Source: Craterostigma plantagineum
Taxonomy: Eukaryota; Streptophyta; Magnoliopsida; Lamiales; Linderniaceae
Length of the DNA stretch: 64,000 nucleotides
Assembly (NCBI GenBank): GCA_027422505.1
Contig: JAPQWV010000028.1
Location: 4,182,001-4,246,000, forward strand
Direction of reading: 5' to 3'
In this document: positions 9,985-21,859 of the stretch, one piece after another
How positions within the stretch are numbered: the stretch's first letter is position 1
Layout: every line of letters begins with the position of its first letter
Position numbers and translations under genes: made by a program
The notes under the pieces: model-generated
The model's input: only the letters and a program-made list of their open reading frames with translations
Databases searched by the model: none
What the model was told of the DNA's origin: nothing

Positions 9985-12290
9985 TGTTGGGGTGGGCCCG
10001 ATTAATCGACGCCGGCCCCCGAACAATGTAACGTGGCTATAGCGGAAGCACAATTTGTACCGAGCGGCATAGGGTGACGAATTTTCAATTTTTAATATCT
10101 AAATTCAACCTTACGCCATTCGGCTTCTCCCGAGGGTCTAAGATACAGCTCTAAGCCTCGGGAGATCGCGGTTAATTCGAATTATCAAAATTCGAATTTA
10201 TTTCCAATTTATTCGAATTAATAATTTAGATCCAAATTAATCGAACAAAGCGGCAACCAGATGTTTTCCGATTATTTGGAGACCGAAATGATTTTTGATC
10301 AATACCAAACTTTCCAGAATAATTCTACACTTCCTAACGTTCAAAACGATAGGTCTTTCGAATTATTCCGACATCGTTTGGTATTTTTCTCAAAATCAAA
10401 TCTGTCGTTCGAAATTATTAATTCGAGTAAAAACGACAGTCTGTCGTCTTTTAACTATTTGACGACTGAAATGATTTCCGATCGATACCAAACTTTCCAG
10501 AATAATTTTACATTTCCCGACGTTTCCAACGAGGGGTCTTGCGAATTATTCCGACATCGTTTGGTATTTTCCGTAAATCAAATCGTTAGGGTTCGAGGTA
10601 TACCTTCGGTGAACGAGATTTCTTCTGTCGTCGCCTTGGATGGACGTGGCTACACCTCGTCTGGATCCCGGGGCCTCCGGGCTAGATCGTCACACCGGTA
10701 TAACCTTGAACAAACCTCCGAGACTGCTCCCGATGGCTAGACGCAGTTCGGTTCGGGCGTTGGGGTTCGTCGAACGATCACGTGGCTTGACGTGGCTTGA
10801 GAAGTTCAAAACTTAAGTTCTAATTTTTCTTTCTCTCTAATTCTATGTTTTTGCAAGAAAAAATACCAAGTCCCTTAATCTCCATAGCATACACGTTTTT
10901 ATGCATATATGTTATTTTTTTTTTTTAATTGAAATGAAACAAGTGTCAAACACTTGTTAATGACTCAACTAATGAGTCATTAGTTCTACACATCCCAACG
11001 TGGATGTGTAGATATTTCTTTTTTCTTTTTATTTTATTTTTATTTTATGACAATTTCATTTTGGCCCTCGAGGTTTCTAAATTCTCAATTTAGTCCCTCA
11101 ATTTAAATAATAAAATAATTAAATCCAATCTAAATATTTTAATTATAATTGAGCCCACTTAGTTAATTAATTAAGCACTTAAGACAATCTTAAGTCCTAA
11201 TTATTTCCGTGACTGTCACTGGAATTTAACTAAGTCGTCGACACCGCGTATCAACTTTGCCACTACCTCAACGAATCTCATTCGTTAGGTTCCACAGAAA
11301 AGCCCGCCGTTTTCGTTCAAGTTCATTACCATTTTTAAGCGCGACTCTCTAGGTCCGTCTCAACTGGCATGGGAGGAATCCACGAGTCCCGGTATTCGCC
11401 TAGCCAATCCCACGGTACCGGACAGATCCCAGTTGAGAACGAATTTTGATCTAATCGAAATTCGGGCGAACCGACTATAGTGTATACATTTAAATACTTC
11501 TTACGCCTTTCACTTGCGTCCCGGTTAGGTGAGAGCCATGTAAATGTCAAACTCACTAACCTAACACTATGTTATAATCGAGACCGAACCGATTATTTAA
11601 ACTCCGCTCCGTATCTAATACAAGCAAGTTTTCCAAGCTTCGGCCGAAGGCTTTATAATCATCGCTCTCCAATTACCCATAGGACATTAACCTATATGAA
11701 TATAGGCAGTGAATCCCAATAGCCATCAAAGCCCGGCAATCACCTCCGTAAAGTCGGTTGCGTTTCGTCGGTGACCCGTGTCTCATTTATGAACACTTAC
11801 GAGCCTAGCCAACTAGCGACAAACCGAAATCGCGAAAGCAAATCCGTCAATGATCCTATTGGTCTGAGGCTACTATAGTCATTCGTTCAATCATTGACAA
11901 CATCCTAGCCATGTGATTGAGACGAATACGAGCCGAATGTCGGATACGCGATCCCTCCGATCACCGATATCTCCATCACGACCCACAACCTCTCAGGTAA
12001 TCGGTGACACTACCGATACTATGTGGTCGTCAATGGATAAGTCATATTCGGATATCTAGTCACCCACCTAGAATCCTTAGACTTACGGACTTTTTATTTA
12101 ATGCTGAGATAAGGACTGTCCGGTGTCTCCTCTCTCGTCCCACGAGAATCAGACATCCAACTCAAACATTTGGGTGTTATTTATTTATCGCACTACCGGA
12201 TGCCAAGTAGACTTTAAATTCGATAAATAAATAATAATGCCTTAATTATAATGAAAATAAATATTCATTAATTTATTTGACGGTATATAC
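9985..12290 (-). repeat. Copia-C 5' LTR (outer boundary uncertain)
   Basis: The sequence starts TGTTGGGG next to the primer-binding site and continues for about 2.3 kb without coding capacity. I place the outer end near 12290 (ATACA) because Gypsy leader sequence belonging to the next LTR is expected beyond it. There is no matching second LTR in the window, so the boundary cannot be confirmed. It contains an imperfect two-copy palindromic repeat at 10274-10600 and AT-rich stretches at 10800-11200. Confidence 0.55.
10274..10600. repeat. Two-copy direct repeat, each copy an imperfect palindrome
   Basis: A block of about 140 bases beginning ACCGAAATGATTT is repeated after about 190 bases. Each copy contains ATACCAAACTTTCCAGAA and, further on, GAATTATTCCGACATCG followed by TTTGGTAT. 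These are near inverted complements, so each copy can form a hairpin. It lies inside the Copia-C LTR. Confidence 0.7.
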
Positions 12291-12398
12291 AATAAACCTG
12301 TCGGTCAACCTATACATCATCGTGCGCCCTATACTATTCCTAGTCCTCGTATGGCATTCCGAGGGCACCCTAACAAGAGGTTGTGCTCTGATACCACC
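12291..12398 (-). mobile_element. Gypsy-D leader remnant with primer-binding site
   Basis: Short internal piece on the minus strand. The primer-binding site (12385-12396, minus TGGTATCAGAGC) lies two bases from the LTR at 12399. The remaining leader is cut off where Copia-C sequence begins. No coding sequence of this element survives. Confidence 0.6.
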
Positions 12399-12865
12399 TG
12401 TAACATCCTGTCCCATACCGGGTGTCACTGTAGCATCGGTCCCTATCGGGACCAGTAGGGTTGGACCCACCACACTCCGACTGATAGTCTGGCCCCACTG
12501 TACCACCATTTAACCTTTCAGCGTGCATCGTCCTCGCTCACACGCACCCTGGGCAAACTTTCCAGGGGGTCATCCATCCCTAGATTGCCCCCAAGTCAAG
12601 CACGCTTAACTTTGTAGTTTCTATAGATGGACTCCCGAAAAGGTAGGTCGACCTTGGTGATATGAGTAGTACTATCAATTCTCTTATACGATTCTTAGCC
12701 TGACACGCCCATACATTGCCAGTCTCAGGATCCCCTCTCATTCGGGTGTCGGATCAGTTCGTTCATGTACCCCTTCGCCTAGAAGCCTGTCAGGAGCCGC
12801 TCCTTGTCCATGCACCTCTCTGGCACCGGCAATCACTCCCCGCCCTCATCGGTCCCGGCGTTACA
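12399..12865 (-). repeat. Gypsy-D 5' LTR
   Basis: A 467-bp LTR with terminal inverted TGTAAC and GTTACA. It is followed on the minus strand by GG and the tRNA-Met primer-binding site. The Gypsy assignment rests on the TGTAACATCC-type end and PBS spacing and is an inference. The partner LTR is not in the window. Confidence 0.7.
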
Positions 12866-13095
12866 GGCTTTATCGGTAGAGCTCATCATTTTTTATTCCG
12901 GGTGCTGTATCTTATTTGACACTTGTGTATCTTCCATATCATGAACGTCCTTGTGTTCTGTTTTTTCAGGAATCTTTCTTACGGGGATCGTAGCAGGAAC
13001 TGCCCCTGTCGATATTTCACTATGGGATGATGTTCTTGATGTCTTTCACTTATGAACTCCGTCGCCCAAATAGCTTCCAGAAAAGCTTGAAGACA

Positions 13096-13098
<3 letters not shown>
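12866..13098 (-). pseudogene. possible exon fragment of gene Y
   Basis: Minus strand, open from a stop near 13050 to a stop near 12893, reading a Ser/Thr/Glu-rich low-complexity segment (KTSRTSSHSEISTGAVPAT, IPVRKIPEKTEHKDV). Composition resembles the linker of the coding remnant at 63276-64000. It lies between the Gypsy-D LTR and LINE-4, which may have split a single gene. No domain is recognised. Confidence 0.25.
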
Positions 13099-13130
<32 letters not shown>

Positions 13131-16100
13131 AAAAGGTCAGTAAAATTAAGGACAAATGTTTGGGTACATCATAGAGAGAACGCTACCAAGCTATACGCCA
13201 AATCCTACGCAAAGATAACAACTGTAACTGATATCTCAATGCTACCATACATAGACGCATACGAATCAAATGGAGGATGTCTTCAATAAGTAGCTCAGCT
13301 GTCCGCGAACAGCCCTCCTTCCACCTCCGATTTCGCTCCAACCAAAGGTGATAGACCAAGGATGCCAACAGATGTCGATATGCAGCCTTATGTAGGTGGC
13401 GACCCCGCCAACGTCTAGCAGCCCAGTTAAGGCCACTTGACCACTCCCTATAAGGCCAATGGAACCGTACCTTGCGCTTGAGCAGCCCTAAGCAAGTCTG
13501 TGAAAAAGGACAGTCAAATAGGAGATGTTGTGTGGTTTCATTGGCCTCAGCACATAGCACACACTCCGTCGTTCCCGCCGCCGCAGCTATCCACGCCTTG
13601 TCTCTCGTCGCCCATCGATCACGAATCGCCAACCATAGTATGAAGTCATGGCGCGGGATGCTCAGACAGCCTCCAAGCAGTACAGCCCACCCCACGCGCG
13701 GACGTGATAGTCTCAGCACATTACGGGCCGATCGCGTGGTAAAGGTACCATCCGGCGTGGCAGTCCAACGGATGGAATCACAAGAAAATGGCTGGACTGG
13801 CGGGAGACCGGGCAGAATCTCGAGGCATTCAGCTGATGTTAGGGCTGGCCAGTGCCAGCCATTCTCATCGATAACCGCGCTGAGGCGGGAATCAAGGGGC
13901 AGCCCCATCACCATCGGCCCTCGTGGAAATCGCTCTATTAATGGCGCATCAGTCAACCATGGATCGAGCCACATCAGGATCGTTCTCCCCGTTGCCCACT
14001 CGAAACTGCACCAGACTTCGGAAGAGAGGACGCAATTTGAGCAGCTTGTTCCAAATCCACGCAGCGCGAGGGGACGGCTTTGCACACCATAAAGACTGGG
14101 TCATCAATCGTGTGCATAGCAGCCACTGTACCCATATCGACCCACTGTCTCGTGTGGCCAGGCGCCATAACTGTTTGAGCAGCATAGCCCGGTTGTCGAC
14201 CTCTAAGGATCGTAGGCCAAGACCGCCCTCTACTTTTGGGAGACAAACATCAGTCCACGCCACCTTCGCTGAACCCGCCCAAAGGAACTTCCTAATTTTC
14301 TTCTCAATTTCCCGTAGAACCCCTTTGGGTAAGAGGAAAACAGCAGCCCAATAGATGTGGATAGATAGCAGTATGGACTGGGTCAACTGTAACCGCCCGG
14401 CATACGATAAGGACCGGTTCAGCCACGCCCCCAACCGTCGGTCCCACTCTGAAGTAGTGGTAGGCAGTCATGGGATGTCAGTCGCGAGGTGATTAGAGGC
14501 ACTCCTAGATACCGCACGGTAAGTGTCCGAGAGGGAATCCCATAATCGCCTGAAGCGCTGAGGATAAGGCTCCAGCTCGCTTTGACAGGAACATTTCACT
14601 TTTCTGCAGATTGGCCCTCAATCCCGACAGTTGAGCAAACTCTTCCAGCCCATCTTTGAGGAGGCTGACCGACGTGGTGTCCGCGTGGGAGAACAAGAGA
14701 AGATCGTCCGCGAAGGTTAGCATAAACAGCGACAGAGGTTCACAGCGCCAGTGGAAGCGAAAACCACTCCCCTCGCCTGTCCTCTGTCTCAAAATTCCAT
14801 GCAGCACCTCCATGACTAGTGTAAACAAGTACGGTGAGATCGGGTCGCCTTGCCGTAAACCCCGCCGCCCTGCAAAGAACCCTCTCGAGCAGCCGTTGAT
14901 GTTGATAGAAAACTTCGTGGTGGTAATGCAAGTCTGAATCCAGCCAATAAACTTGGGATGGAAGTGCAGCCCGCGCAAGACTGCCACAATGAAGTCCCAC
15001 TCTACACGGTCATACGCCTTTGCAATATCAACTTTGAACGAAACCCGACCCGGGAGGTGGGCTACGTTGTACCCATGGCAGAGTTCTTGCGCCAATAGTA
15101 TGTTATCAGAAATGCTTCGGCCTGGGATAAAAGCATTTTGTGTCGTGTGCACCAGTTTGGCAAGTCTCCCCTTAAGTCGATTCGCTAGCACCTTGGAAAT
15201 GACCTTATATATGACATTGCAGCAAGAGATTGGCCGAAACGCCGATGCCCGACGGGCGTCCGTACCCTTCGGGATAAGGGCAATAAGAGTACTATTGAGC
15301 TCCTTTAGGAGAGAGCCAGTTCTGAAGAAATCCATCACTGCTGATGTGAAGTCCGTGCCAACGATGTGCCAAGCTGCTTTAAAGAAAGCGGAGGTATACC
15401 CGTCCGGCCCCGGCGCTTTTATCATCTTTGATAGAAAACAACGCTGCCCTGATTTCGGCAGAGGTAACAGGTAGGACCATGTCCCCAGCCTCCGCAGGTG
15501 TTAAGGCAGTAGGTAGATACCTCCACACTCTGCCAACGTGTTGAGACTTTGCCGACAGGTTTGTCCCAACAGATCTGTGTAGAACCGGAGTATCTCATCT
15601 GTCACTTTCTCATCCCTTCTATACTCGCCCCTTGGTCATCCTCAAGGCAAAAGATCCGATTTGCAGCTTGTCGGGTTGCAATCTTCTTAAGAAAAAAGCA
15701 GTACACTGGTCACCTTCTTTGAGCCACGCCAGTTTCGCACGCTGTCGATACGATACGTGCTCCATCTCCACGGCTTGTGCATACAGTCCTCGGCACTCAG
15801 CCTCCAGCTGTTGGAATCGCGCGTCGCGTGGATATATGGTTGTGAACTCCTGGGCCACGTCCAGAAACCTCTTCGCCTCTGTAGCTGTGGCTGTTAAGTT
15901 GCCAAGTTCCGTCCGTAACTTCTTGAGTCTCGGCTTTAGCAACTTCAAGCGTTTGACAAGGGCAAACATTGGTACACCCGCGCATGGCTGTTGCCAACAT
16001 ACCTCCACCAATGAGAGGAATCGCGGGTCCTTCGTCAGACAGTTATCGAACCGAAATGCAGCTGCTTTGTGCGGTGCTGTAGGCACACTCGTCAGGACGA

Positions 16101-16207
16101 GGGGGCTATGGTCTGAGGTCGCCGGCAATTCACAAGTATATTGCACGCCAGGGAAATGTGCAAACCAAGCAGGGTTGGCGACCACTCGATCAAGATGCCT
16201 ACACTGT
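13099..16207 (-). mobile_element. LINE-4: 5'-truncated, decayed L1-type element
   Basis: Minus-strand LINE ending in a 31-base A-tail (seen as T at 13099-13129). The 5' end falls inside the ORF2 endonuclease domain, whose first readable residues are RHLDRVVANPAWF. About the last 1000 codons of ORF2 remain. No clear target duplication is seen: the bases left of the T-run do not match those right of 16207. 5' truncation is the usual outcome of target-primed insertion. Confidence 0.88.
13183..16205 (-). pseudogene. LINE-4 ORF2 remnant
   Basis: Broken endonuclease-RT frame. Segments in order on the minus strand: 16185-15619 (end of endonuclease with ATSDHSPLVL, then linker and WLKEGDQCTAFF), 15425-14505 (RT: KAPGPDGYTSAFF, FKVDIAKAYDRVEWDF, GLRQGDPISPYLF, FADDLLLF), 14434-13949 (thumb) and 14085-13183 (zf-RVT, ending LRRIWRIAW). 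The segments lie in three different frames, so at least three indels have occurred. The catalytic residues of the RT are still readable. Confidence 0.92.
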
Positions 16208-16840
16208 TTGTTTTTTGCAGTACGGTAGGCAGATCCAGTGACGGCACTCTATTTCTTTCCTACACAGGCGTCTTGTTAACTGACTGCTCGGTCTTTTGTG
16301 AAATTTTTCTACGAACACGCCTTCTACGAACAACGCGTACGTACGTTGTCAACGTTGATGGCTCTCTACATGCGGCATGCACGAACTTGAACCTCCATCC
16401 GTAGTTTTAAATTTTTTCTCTCTCTGAAGTCGGTGGCTGTAGGATCGTAGAATTATCAATGGCTCCGAAATGGCACGTTGAAATGTATCCTGTTGCACTT
16501 TCTTGAACAGTAGGCAGCAAAACACTCGTCTCCACAGTTGACTTGGACATTATCTCAATGATATAATCCAATCTTGGGGAAGCTTTCCTAATCCTGTTGG
16601 CAGTTCTCCAACGGCACATGCGTGGAAGTGTTGTATTGGCAACGCCTACGTATGTTGCAAATGTAGCTGCGACGCCAGGTATGCATTCATATGCAAGTAC
16701 CTAAGCCAAAGACTATGAATTACGACGAATGATTTGCATGTCCGACAAACTACACTGCAAATTGAAGTAAATACTCAAATTATACACACTAATACGAAGA
16801 CAAACAAAACATTAGATGTAACCGAAGTTGATAAGCTAAA
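16208..16840 (-). pseudogene. gene Y region downstream of DUF1985
   Basis: The open minus-strand stretch 16619-16407 reads CRWRTANRIRKASPRLDYII and then a Ser/Thr-rich tail. DUF1985 proteins commonly have an R(I/M)LRW-type motif after the domain, so this probably continues the gene at 16840-17471. Stops interrupt it. Nothing else is recognised here. LINE-4 inserted at its left edge. Confidence 0.4.
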
Positions 16841-17471
16841 GAGGATGCACAAATCCTCCTATGTTCAGAACACGGTCTTTTTTCATACCGTCCGTTGCAA
16901 TATCACAGTTAAACGAACTAAGATCCCTCTTCAATGACTTCAGAACTTCATGATATGCAACAGCTCCCTATGGATAGTTGTTGAACTCGTCAAAATCGTC
17001 AACCAAATATAACCATTTTGTATCAATCAAGGACGTTTTTCTGGTACTTCGTTTCTGCAGGACACTTGCAACAAAGAGAATGCTTCCATCTTTAGCTTCT
17101 CAATATCGACCCCAGACGTTTTGTGCCCGCCCATCTCCTTCAATCAGACTCTAACATCCTGTATTGTAATCCTATGATTTCCTTGAAAGTGCATTGAAAT
17201 GAAACCCTTATTTTCAACCACAACGGGCTGAGTTGAAACATTCATTCCTGTCAAGAGGCAGAATTCAGAAGCTGAAAAGCGCAGGGGCTTGTTGTTTATC
17301 ATCATCCTCATCTCTATTCTCTTGCTTAGTCTGAGACTGCATCAAATACCATATAAGCTGACTTGATAAGGTGAATTTGTCTGCATGTTCAATCAAATTC
17401 CCAAATTGTGATTTTTGGACCATTTGTTCCATCTCTGTGCTGTTGAGCATACTCCTGATGATACTGCACAT
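16840..17471 (-). pseudogene. DUF1985 domain remnant (Ulp1-associated plant gene family)
   Basis: Minus strand, in order: SQFGNLIEHADKFTLSSQLI, WYLMQSQTKQ, an acidic insert, then after a frame change FSASEFCLLTGMN (the FS-x2-EF-x3-TG core of DUF1985), then YLVDDFDEFNNYP followed by a stop where Trp is expected (YPWG), then AYHEVLKSLKRDL and GGFVHPL. This block order matches DUF1985, a domain of plant proteins often joined to a Ulp1-type SUMO protease and frequently copied by transposons. No Ulp1 catalytic domain was seen. One or more frameshifts and a TAG make it a pseudogene. Confidence 0.72.
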
Positions 17472-18771
17472 TTTAGTCTGAATAGAGCCCTAGTTTACAA
17501 TGTATGACTCTATGCTGGGAAGCTGATTCTCCAACGTGTCCTGAATATGTGTTGTTTCATATAAATATCAACAGGTAAAGCCTACATTCAATGAGCACAT
17601 CTAATAACATTCAATTGGAAAGAATGGACAGTCGACGTATTGTCGGACTAAACCAAACGTGTAAACCTTGGGCTTCACATACACGGATTATAATACAGAA
17701 CTAAACTCCTACGGATAAAACTTACATTTATGGTGCAAACTACAATACTCTAAAAACTTACGACATGAATTTCCCAACATCATTTTGCAATGGATCCAAC
17801 AATGCAATGAGGAAGTGAATATATACACCACATAGCGGATTATAAGAATAACACCAACAAATCTTCAAAAAGAATTCGTAACACGAAGAACATTAACTAT
17901 TGTAAAAATATTCGCTGTAAATTTGTTGTGCAACACCAATTTTGATGGAAATCAGTAACCTTCGCACTTCTGGGCTTTATTACTTTCAGTTGATGTTCGG
18001 CAAGTAAAAAATCCATGTAAAAAAACAATTGTAAGAATAACCCAATGCATATGGAAAATCGCACATACTGTAGGAATAACCCGCGACATTTTGCCGACCT
18101 CTGGAAGAGTTACCAGCGGCGCGGACGTGCTGATAGCTGCCGAAACTTAAGATGACAGAAAAAACATGTTAGATATTCGATGCGGGTTTTGCATGCAGGG
18201 AGTCTATATGTGTACAGTCATGTTAGCAAGAACTCTGTAAGAAGGGTTTAGCACGCAGGGAGCACTAACTTAGGCGCATCTACAGGAAGCTCAAGCGGAC
18301 TCATGCCAGATGTTTCGATTGGGAATGTATACAGTCATTTTTATTTTCAGGGCTTATTTTAGATTAAATAATCTGACCAAATTAAATGGTTGGAATGAAA
18401 TAAATGAAGGCACGAAATTCAATATGCTACCTAGCGGGAACGAATGAATGAAAAAACATGTTGCCTTCGATTTCAGATTAATTCACTTTTATTCCCAAAA
18501 CGTTATATGGGAAAAATCGCAGAAAAACAATGGTATGATTCCTTTTTTCTTGGTTTGTGAAGAAAACTCGTTATCATAACAGCGATAAAATGCCTGAATA
18601 ATGTTACTTGAAAAGGAAGAATGTTGTGTATTCTTCAGGCCATAGAAAAGTGATTAAATGTTGTCCGGAAAAACAGCATAGTCTACCAAACATTATCCTA
18701 TATAATCAACGCGACAAAAAGCAATCAGTCCCATACAACCATAACAACCGAAGCATTAAAGTTTGAACATG
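17472..18771. other. AT-rich stretch without recognisable genes
   Basis: About 1.3 kb of AT-rich sequence with only short spurious frames. No terminal repeats, tRNA or known element was recognised. It may be intergenic or intronic DNA between gene Y (left) and the exon-like pieces of gene X (right). Confidence 0.4.
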
Positions 18772-18915
18772 GTTCAATCGGCCTTCCTGCGCTTCTCCTT
18801 CGATACCCTTACAACGGCTGTAGCATCATCGACCGTACATGCTTCCCCGGCAACATTGCCTGTCCTAGTTTCTAGCTCCATAACTCCCGTGTCTGCCTCC
18901 ACATCAACTTGTGAA
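18772..18915 (-). pseudogene. possible last exon of minus-strand gene X
   Basis: Minus strand, after a possible acceptor (TTCACAAG), reads QVDVEADTGVMELETRTGN and then VVRVSKEKRRKAD and a stop. GC content and codon regularity are higher than in the flanks. The fit to the upstream exon at 19078-19267 across a GT-AG intron is not in perfect phase, so the model is tentative. Confidence 0.3.
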
Positions 18916-19077
18916 TATAATATAAAAAATTCGTTACGATCATGATTTTATGTTATGACATAGGGCGTAGCAAACTTTAATGGATGATGAAAAATGGTTA
19001 ATACAGCAAAATTACAGACCTACGTAATCATTCTGCTGCGCGTAGTTTGAAATCTACCTGACTTTCTCCTCCAGCAG

Positions 19078-19267
19078 TTGAATCCTGGCATCACTCAACT
19101 TTGAGCTTGCCTCCACGATCGCTAACCTCCCGTCAATTTTGCCGAGCACCGTACCCACCCTCTCATTAGTGGAAAGTGATTGTTGCGAGTGGTACTGTAT
19201 GATTTCTGTCATTTTCTGCAATTCGGCGAAGATGGTTAGCGATTGTGGTTCAGTTGATTTGGAGGAG
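19078..19267 (-). pseudogene. coiled-coil exon of gene X, cut by element A
   Basis: Minus-strand open stretch beginning at the left edge of the element A LTR. It reads SKSTEPQSLTIFAELQKM, then HSQQSLSTNERVGTVLGKID, then a heptad-like end (ASSKLSDARIQLLEEKV), and a GT donor (CAGGTAGAT) follows. The other side of element A (63257-64000, minus) also reads as coding, so the insertion may have split a gene. The family is unknown. The design resembles the coiled-coil exon split by LINE-1. Confidence 0.38.
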
Positions 19268-20924
19268 TTGACCTTTTTGGTCCATGAGCGTTAGAGAGTT
19301 TTGGTGAACTATGTAATTGTAATGAGGTCTATAAATTAAGCAATTCATTAAATGGTCAAAATGATGTCTAAGTATATGAAAATATTTGACCATGCATTAT
19401 GTATGAGCTATAAATTGGTTAAAGTGTTGAATAATTGATTCCCATATAATGTTGAGATTTACTAATGAAACTATGTGATCGCATGTTATAGGCAGCACAT
19501 GTGATAGGATATATCCTACTGAGTTATAAAAGGAAAATATGTTGTTTATATATGAAAGTGATATATCTGTTGAAAATCGTTTATTCCTGACGCAAATCAC
19601 ATCTGCGATTCTTTGCATGCCTTCCACTGAATTTAATGTACAATATTAAATTGATATCCTTCCTTATACTGATTGGAATATTCTATTTAGGAAATATTTG
19701 ATATGATTGACTTTGTGGATAAGGGGCTAATATATAGTATGTGCTATAAACGAATGTGATCTCGGAAATATGGAAAGTTGTGGCATGACATGTTAATTCG
19801 TGATAGTTGTGATCTGATCTGATTTATGTGCTAAACATGGTAAATATATTGATATGATGCTATGTGCTATACATGGAAAATGTTTGATATGATGCTATCT
19901 CGTGCGCTATTGATGGAAAGTAATTCTGGATTAACTTATTCTAGAAACTGATAGCAGGGAATCACTTATGGAAAGTTCTGTTATAGTAAATATAATACGA
20001 AATGATTGAGTATGCCTTGAGAACGAATCTGAGCTTTATATCGAATATAATCATGCTTTAATGAGCTTATAACCGTTGTGATGACTTTCTAAAAGCGTGA
20101 TTTACATGGCATGTTGATTCTCGAAAATTACATGGACTATATGCTTGATTTGGTGATAAATGACTTGATCTGATTTTCCATGTAAAGTGTTGAGTGAAAA
20201 GGTTTATATATGAGCAACACTTCATAATTTCGAGCACTTGGAATTTGTGAACCTACGACTATAAGCGTATTGCGCAGAAACAGTATTGAGAGATTCCTGA
20301 GCGATCATTTGCGATAGCTTTCTGCCTACCTGAGCGATCACTTGCGAAGTACTGACCGTACTAAGTTATTCCAACCTCCCACCATATATTCTGTCTTCGG
20401 ACGTGTTGTCTTCGGACGTGACCAATACCAAGGAGGCAAGGTCGACGTTTACGCACACGTGAAGGGAAGGACGAGTTCCGGGGGCCCTTCGGTAGCGAGT
20501 TGTGTCTGTCGGGATCAGGAGATTCCGAGGAACGAAACTCGGTGTGTGGTAACCTAGTGTGTCTAGTGTTCGACTTGTTTCGGTTGTGTATTGGGTTAAT
20601 CAATCAGTTTTGTATCCAGCTACGGTGCATTATAGTGATCGGTTAAACTCTTGGGGAGCAAACCCCAAGGAGAGGAGTAAACCCAGTTGGGGATATAACC
20701 TCTGTAAAAATCCTGTCTCGCATTTACTTTACAGTTATTTCCTTTTCACTGTGAGACAGATCCGACACACATTCGACGTTACTAGGATACATCAGGCATA
20801 CTCATCACAAGCATCAGTAGGCATCTTTAAGTCACTACATCTTAGGACTTGTGGAAAGAAGAAGCATAAATTTTTTATAAGCCTAATTCACCCCCTCCCC
20901 CTCCCAGGCACGTTTTTATCATCA
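19266..20924 (+). repeat. Element A 5' LTR
   Basis: Matches the 3' LTR beginning at 50889 over almost its whole length with a few percent differences. It begins AGTTGACC, whereas the 3' copy begins TGTTGACC, so the canonical TG appears mutated, or the boundary is two bases to the right. It ends ATCATCA before TT and the primer-binding site. It lacks the roughly 35 bases seen at 51144-51178 of the 3' copy. Confidence 0.88.
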
Positions 20925-20926
20925 TT

Positions 20927-20938
20927 TGGTATCAGAGC
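20927..20938 (+). promoter_or_regulatory. Element A primer-binding site
   Basis: TGGTATCAGAGC, complementary to the 3' end of plant initiator tRNA-Met. It lies two bases after the 5' LTR and is the start point of minus-strand cDNA synthesis. Confidence 0.9.
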
Positions 20939-20983
20939 GGGTTACTCAAACGACGGGCCTAACAAGCCTGAGTTAAAGATCTA

Positions 20984-21859
20984 ATGGCTTCTTCGAGTTT
21001 TGATGTTTTTTGCAGAGGGACAATCCCATTCCAGGCCACCACTCTTCGATGGAACTAACTACGCCATATGGAAAAACCGTATGAAGGAAATCCTGCTTGC
21101 TACTGACTACGATCTGTGGGATATCATCACTACCGGACCATACAATCCCTAAAAGGCGGATGGAACTCCAAAGAAAGGTGCTGAATACGATGCAACAGAC
21201 AAGCGAGGAATCTCCTCGAATGCCAAAGCAAAGAATATGATTGCCTGCGCACTTACTAGAGAAGAATACAATCGTGTGAGCTCATGCGAATCTGCCAAAG
21301 ACATATGGGAGATGCTTCAAGTCACACACGAGGGAACCACTCGAGTCGTACAAGAAAGAATAGCCCTCTTAACTCACCAATACGAGCTGTTAAAAATGGA
21401 GGACAACGAGACCATAAGCCACATGTACGCGAGATTCATGAATATCATAAATCAAATGTTCTCGTTGGGAAAGAAAATACCGGATGGTGAGAAGGTGCGA
21501 AAAATACTGAGATATCTACCAAGAGAATGGAATCCCAAAGTAACTGCCATCTACGAAGCGAAGGACTTAGACAAACTCTCCATCTCGAAAATGATCCAAT
21601 CTCTAACCACGTATGAGATGACTCAGATCTCCATCAAAGAAAAACCCCAAGTTAGAAATCAACCAAACATTGCCTTCAACACTGAACAAGAAAATGACTC
21701 TGAGGGCGAAGAAGAAACTGAGGAAGACATACTGAAGCAGATCGTCATGCTGACCAGAAAATATGAAAAATCTCGGCTGAGAAGAAAATTCAAAGGAAAC
21801 TCCAAGTTCCAGCCACGAAACAAGGGAATATCATCATCCGGGAACAATGTGCAGAAATG
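20984..21859 (+). pseudogene. Element A gag (UBN2 part), broken
   Basis: The gag capsid-like region begins with ATG at 20984 but shifts frame before 21015. It then reads RPPLFDGTNYAIWKNRMKE, with an in-frame TAA near 21150. From 21237 it is open: AKDIWEMLQVTHEGTTRV, VQERIALLTHQYELLKM, VRKILRYLPREWNPKVTAI, and an acidic segment. Coding is interrupted at the codon after KC of the zinc knuckle by the solo LTR at 21860. It resembles Sirevirus-type gag. Confidence 0.85.

Noticed and set aside
10261..10740. 159-codon plus-strand frame as a gene
   Set aside because: It lies entirely within the repeated palindromic part of the Copia-C LTR and encodes the same low-complexity segment twice.
13099..13129. 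31-base T run as a terminator or origin signal
   Set aside because: It is the A-tail of the minus-strand LINE-4.
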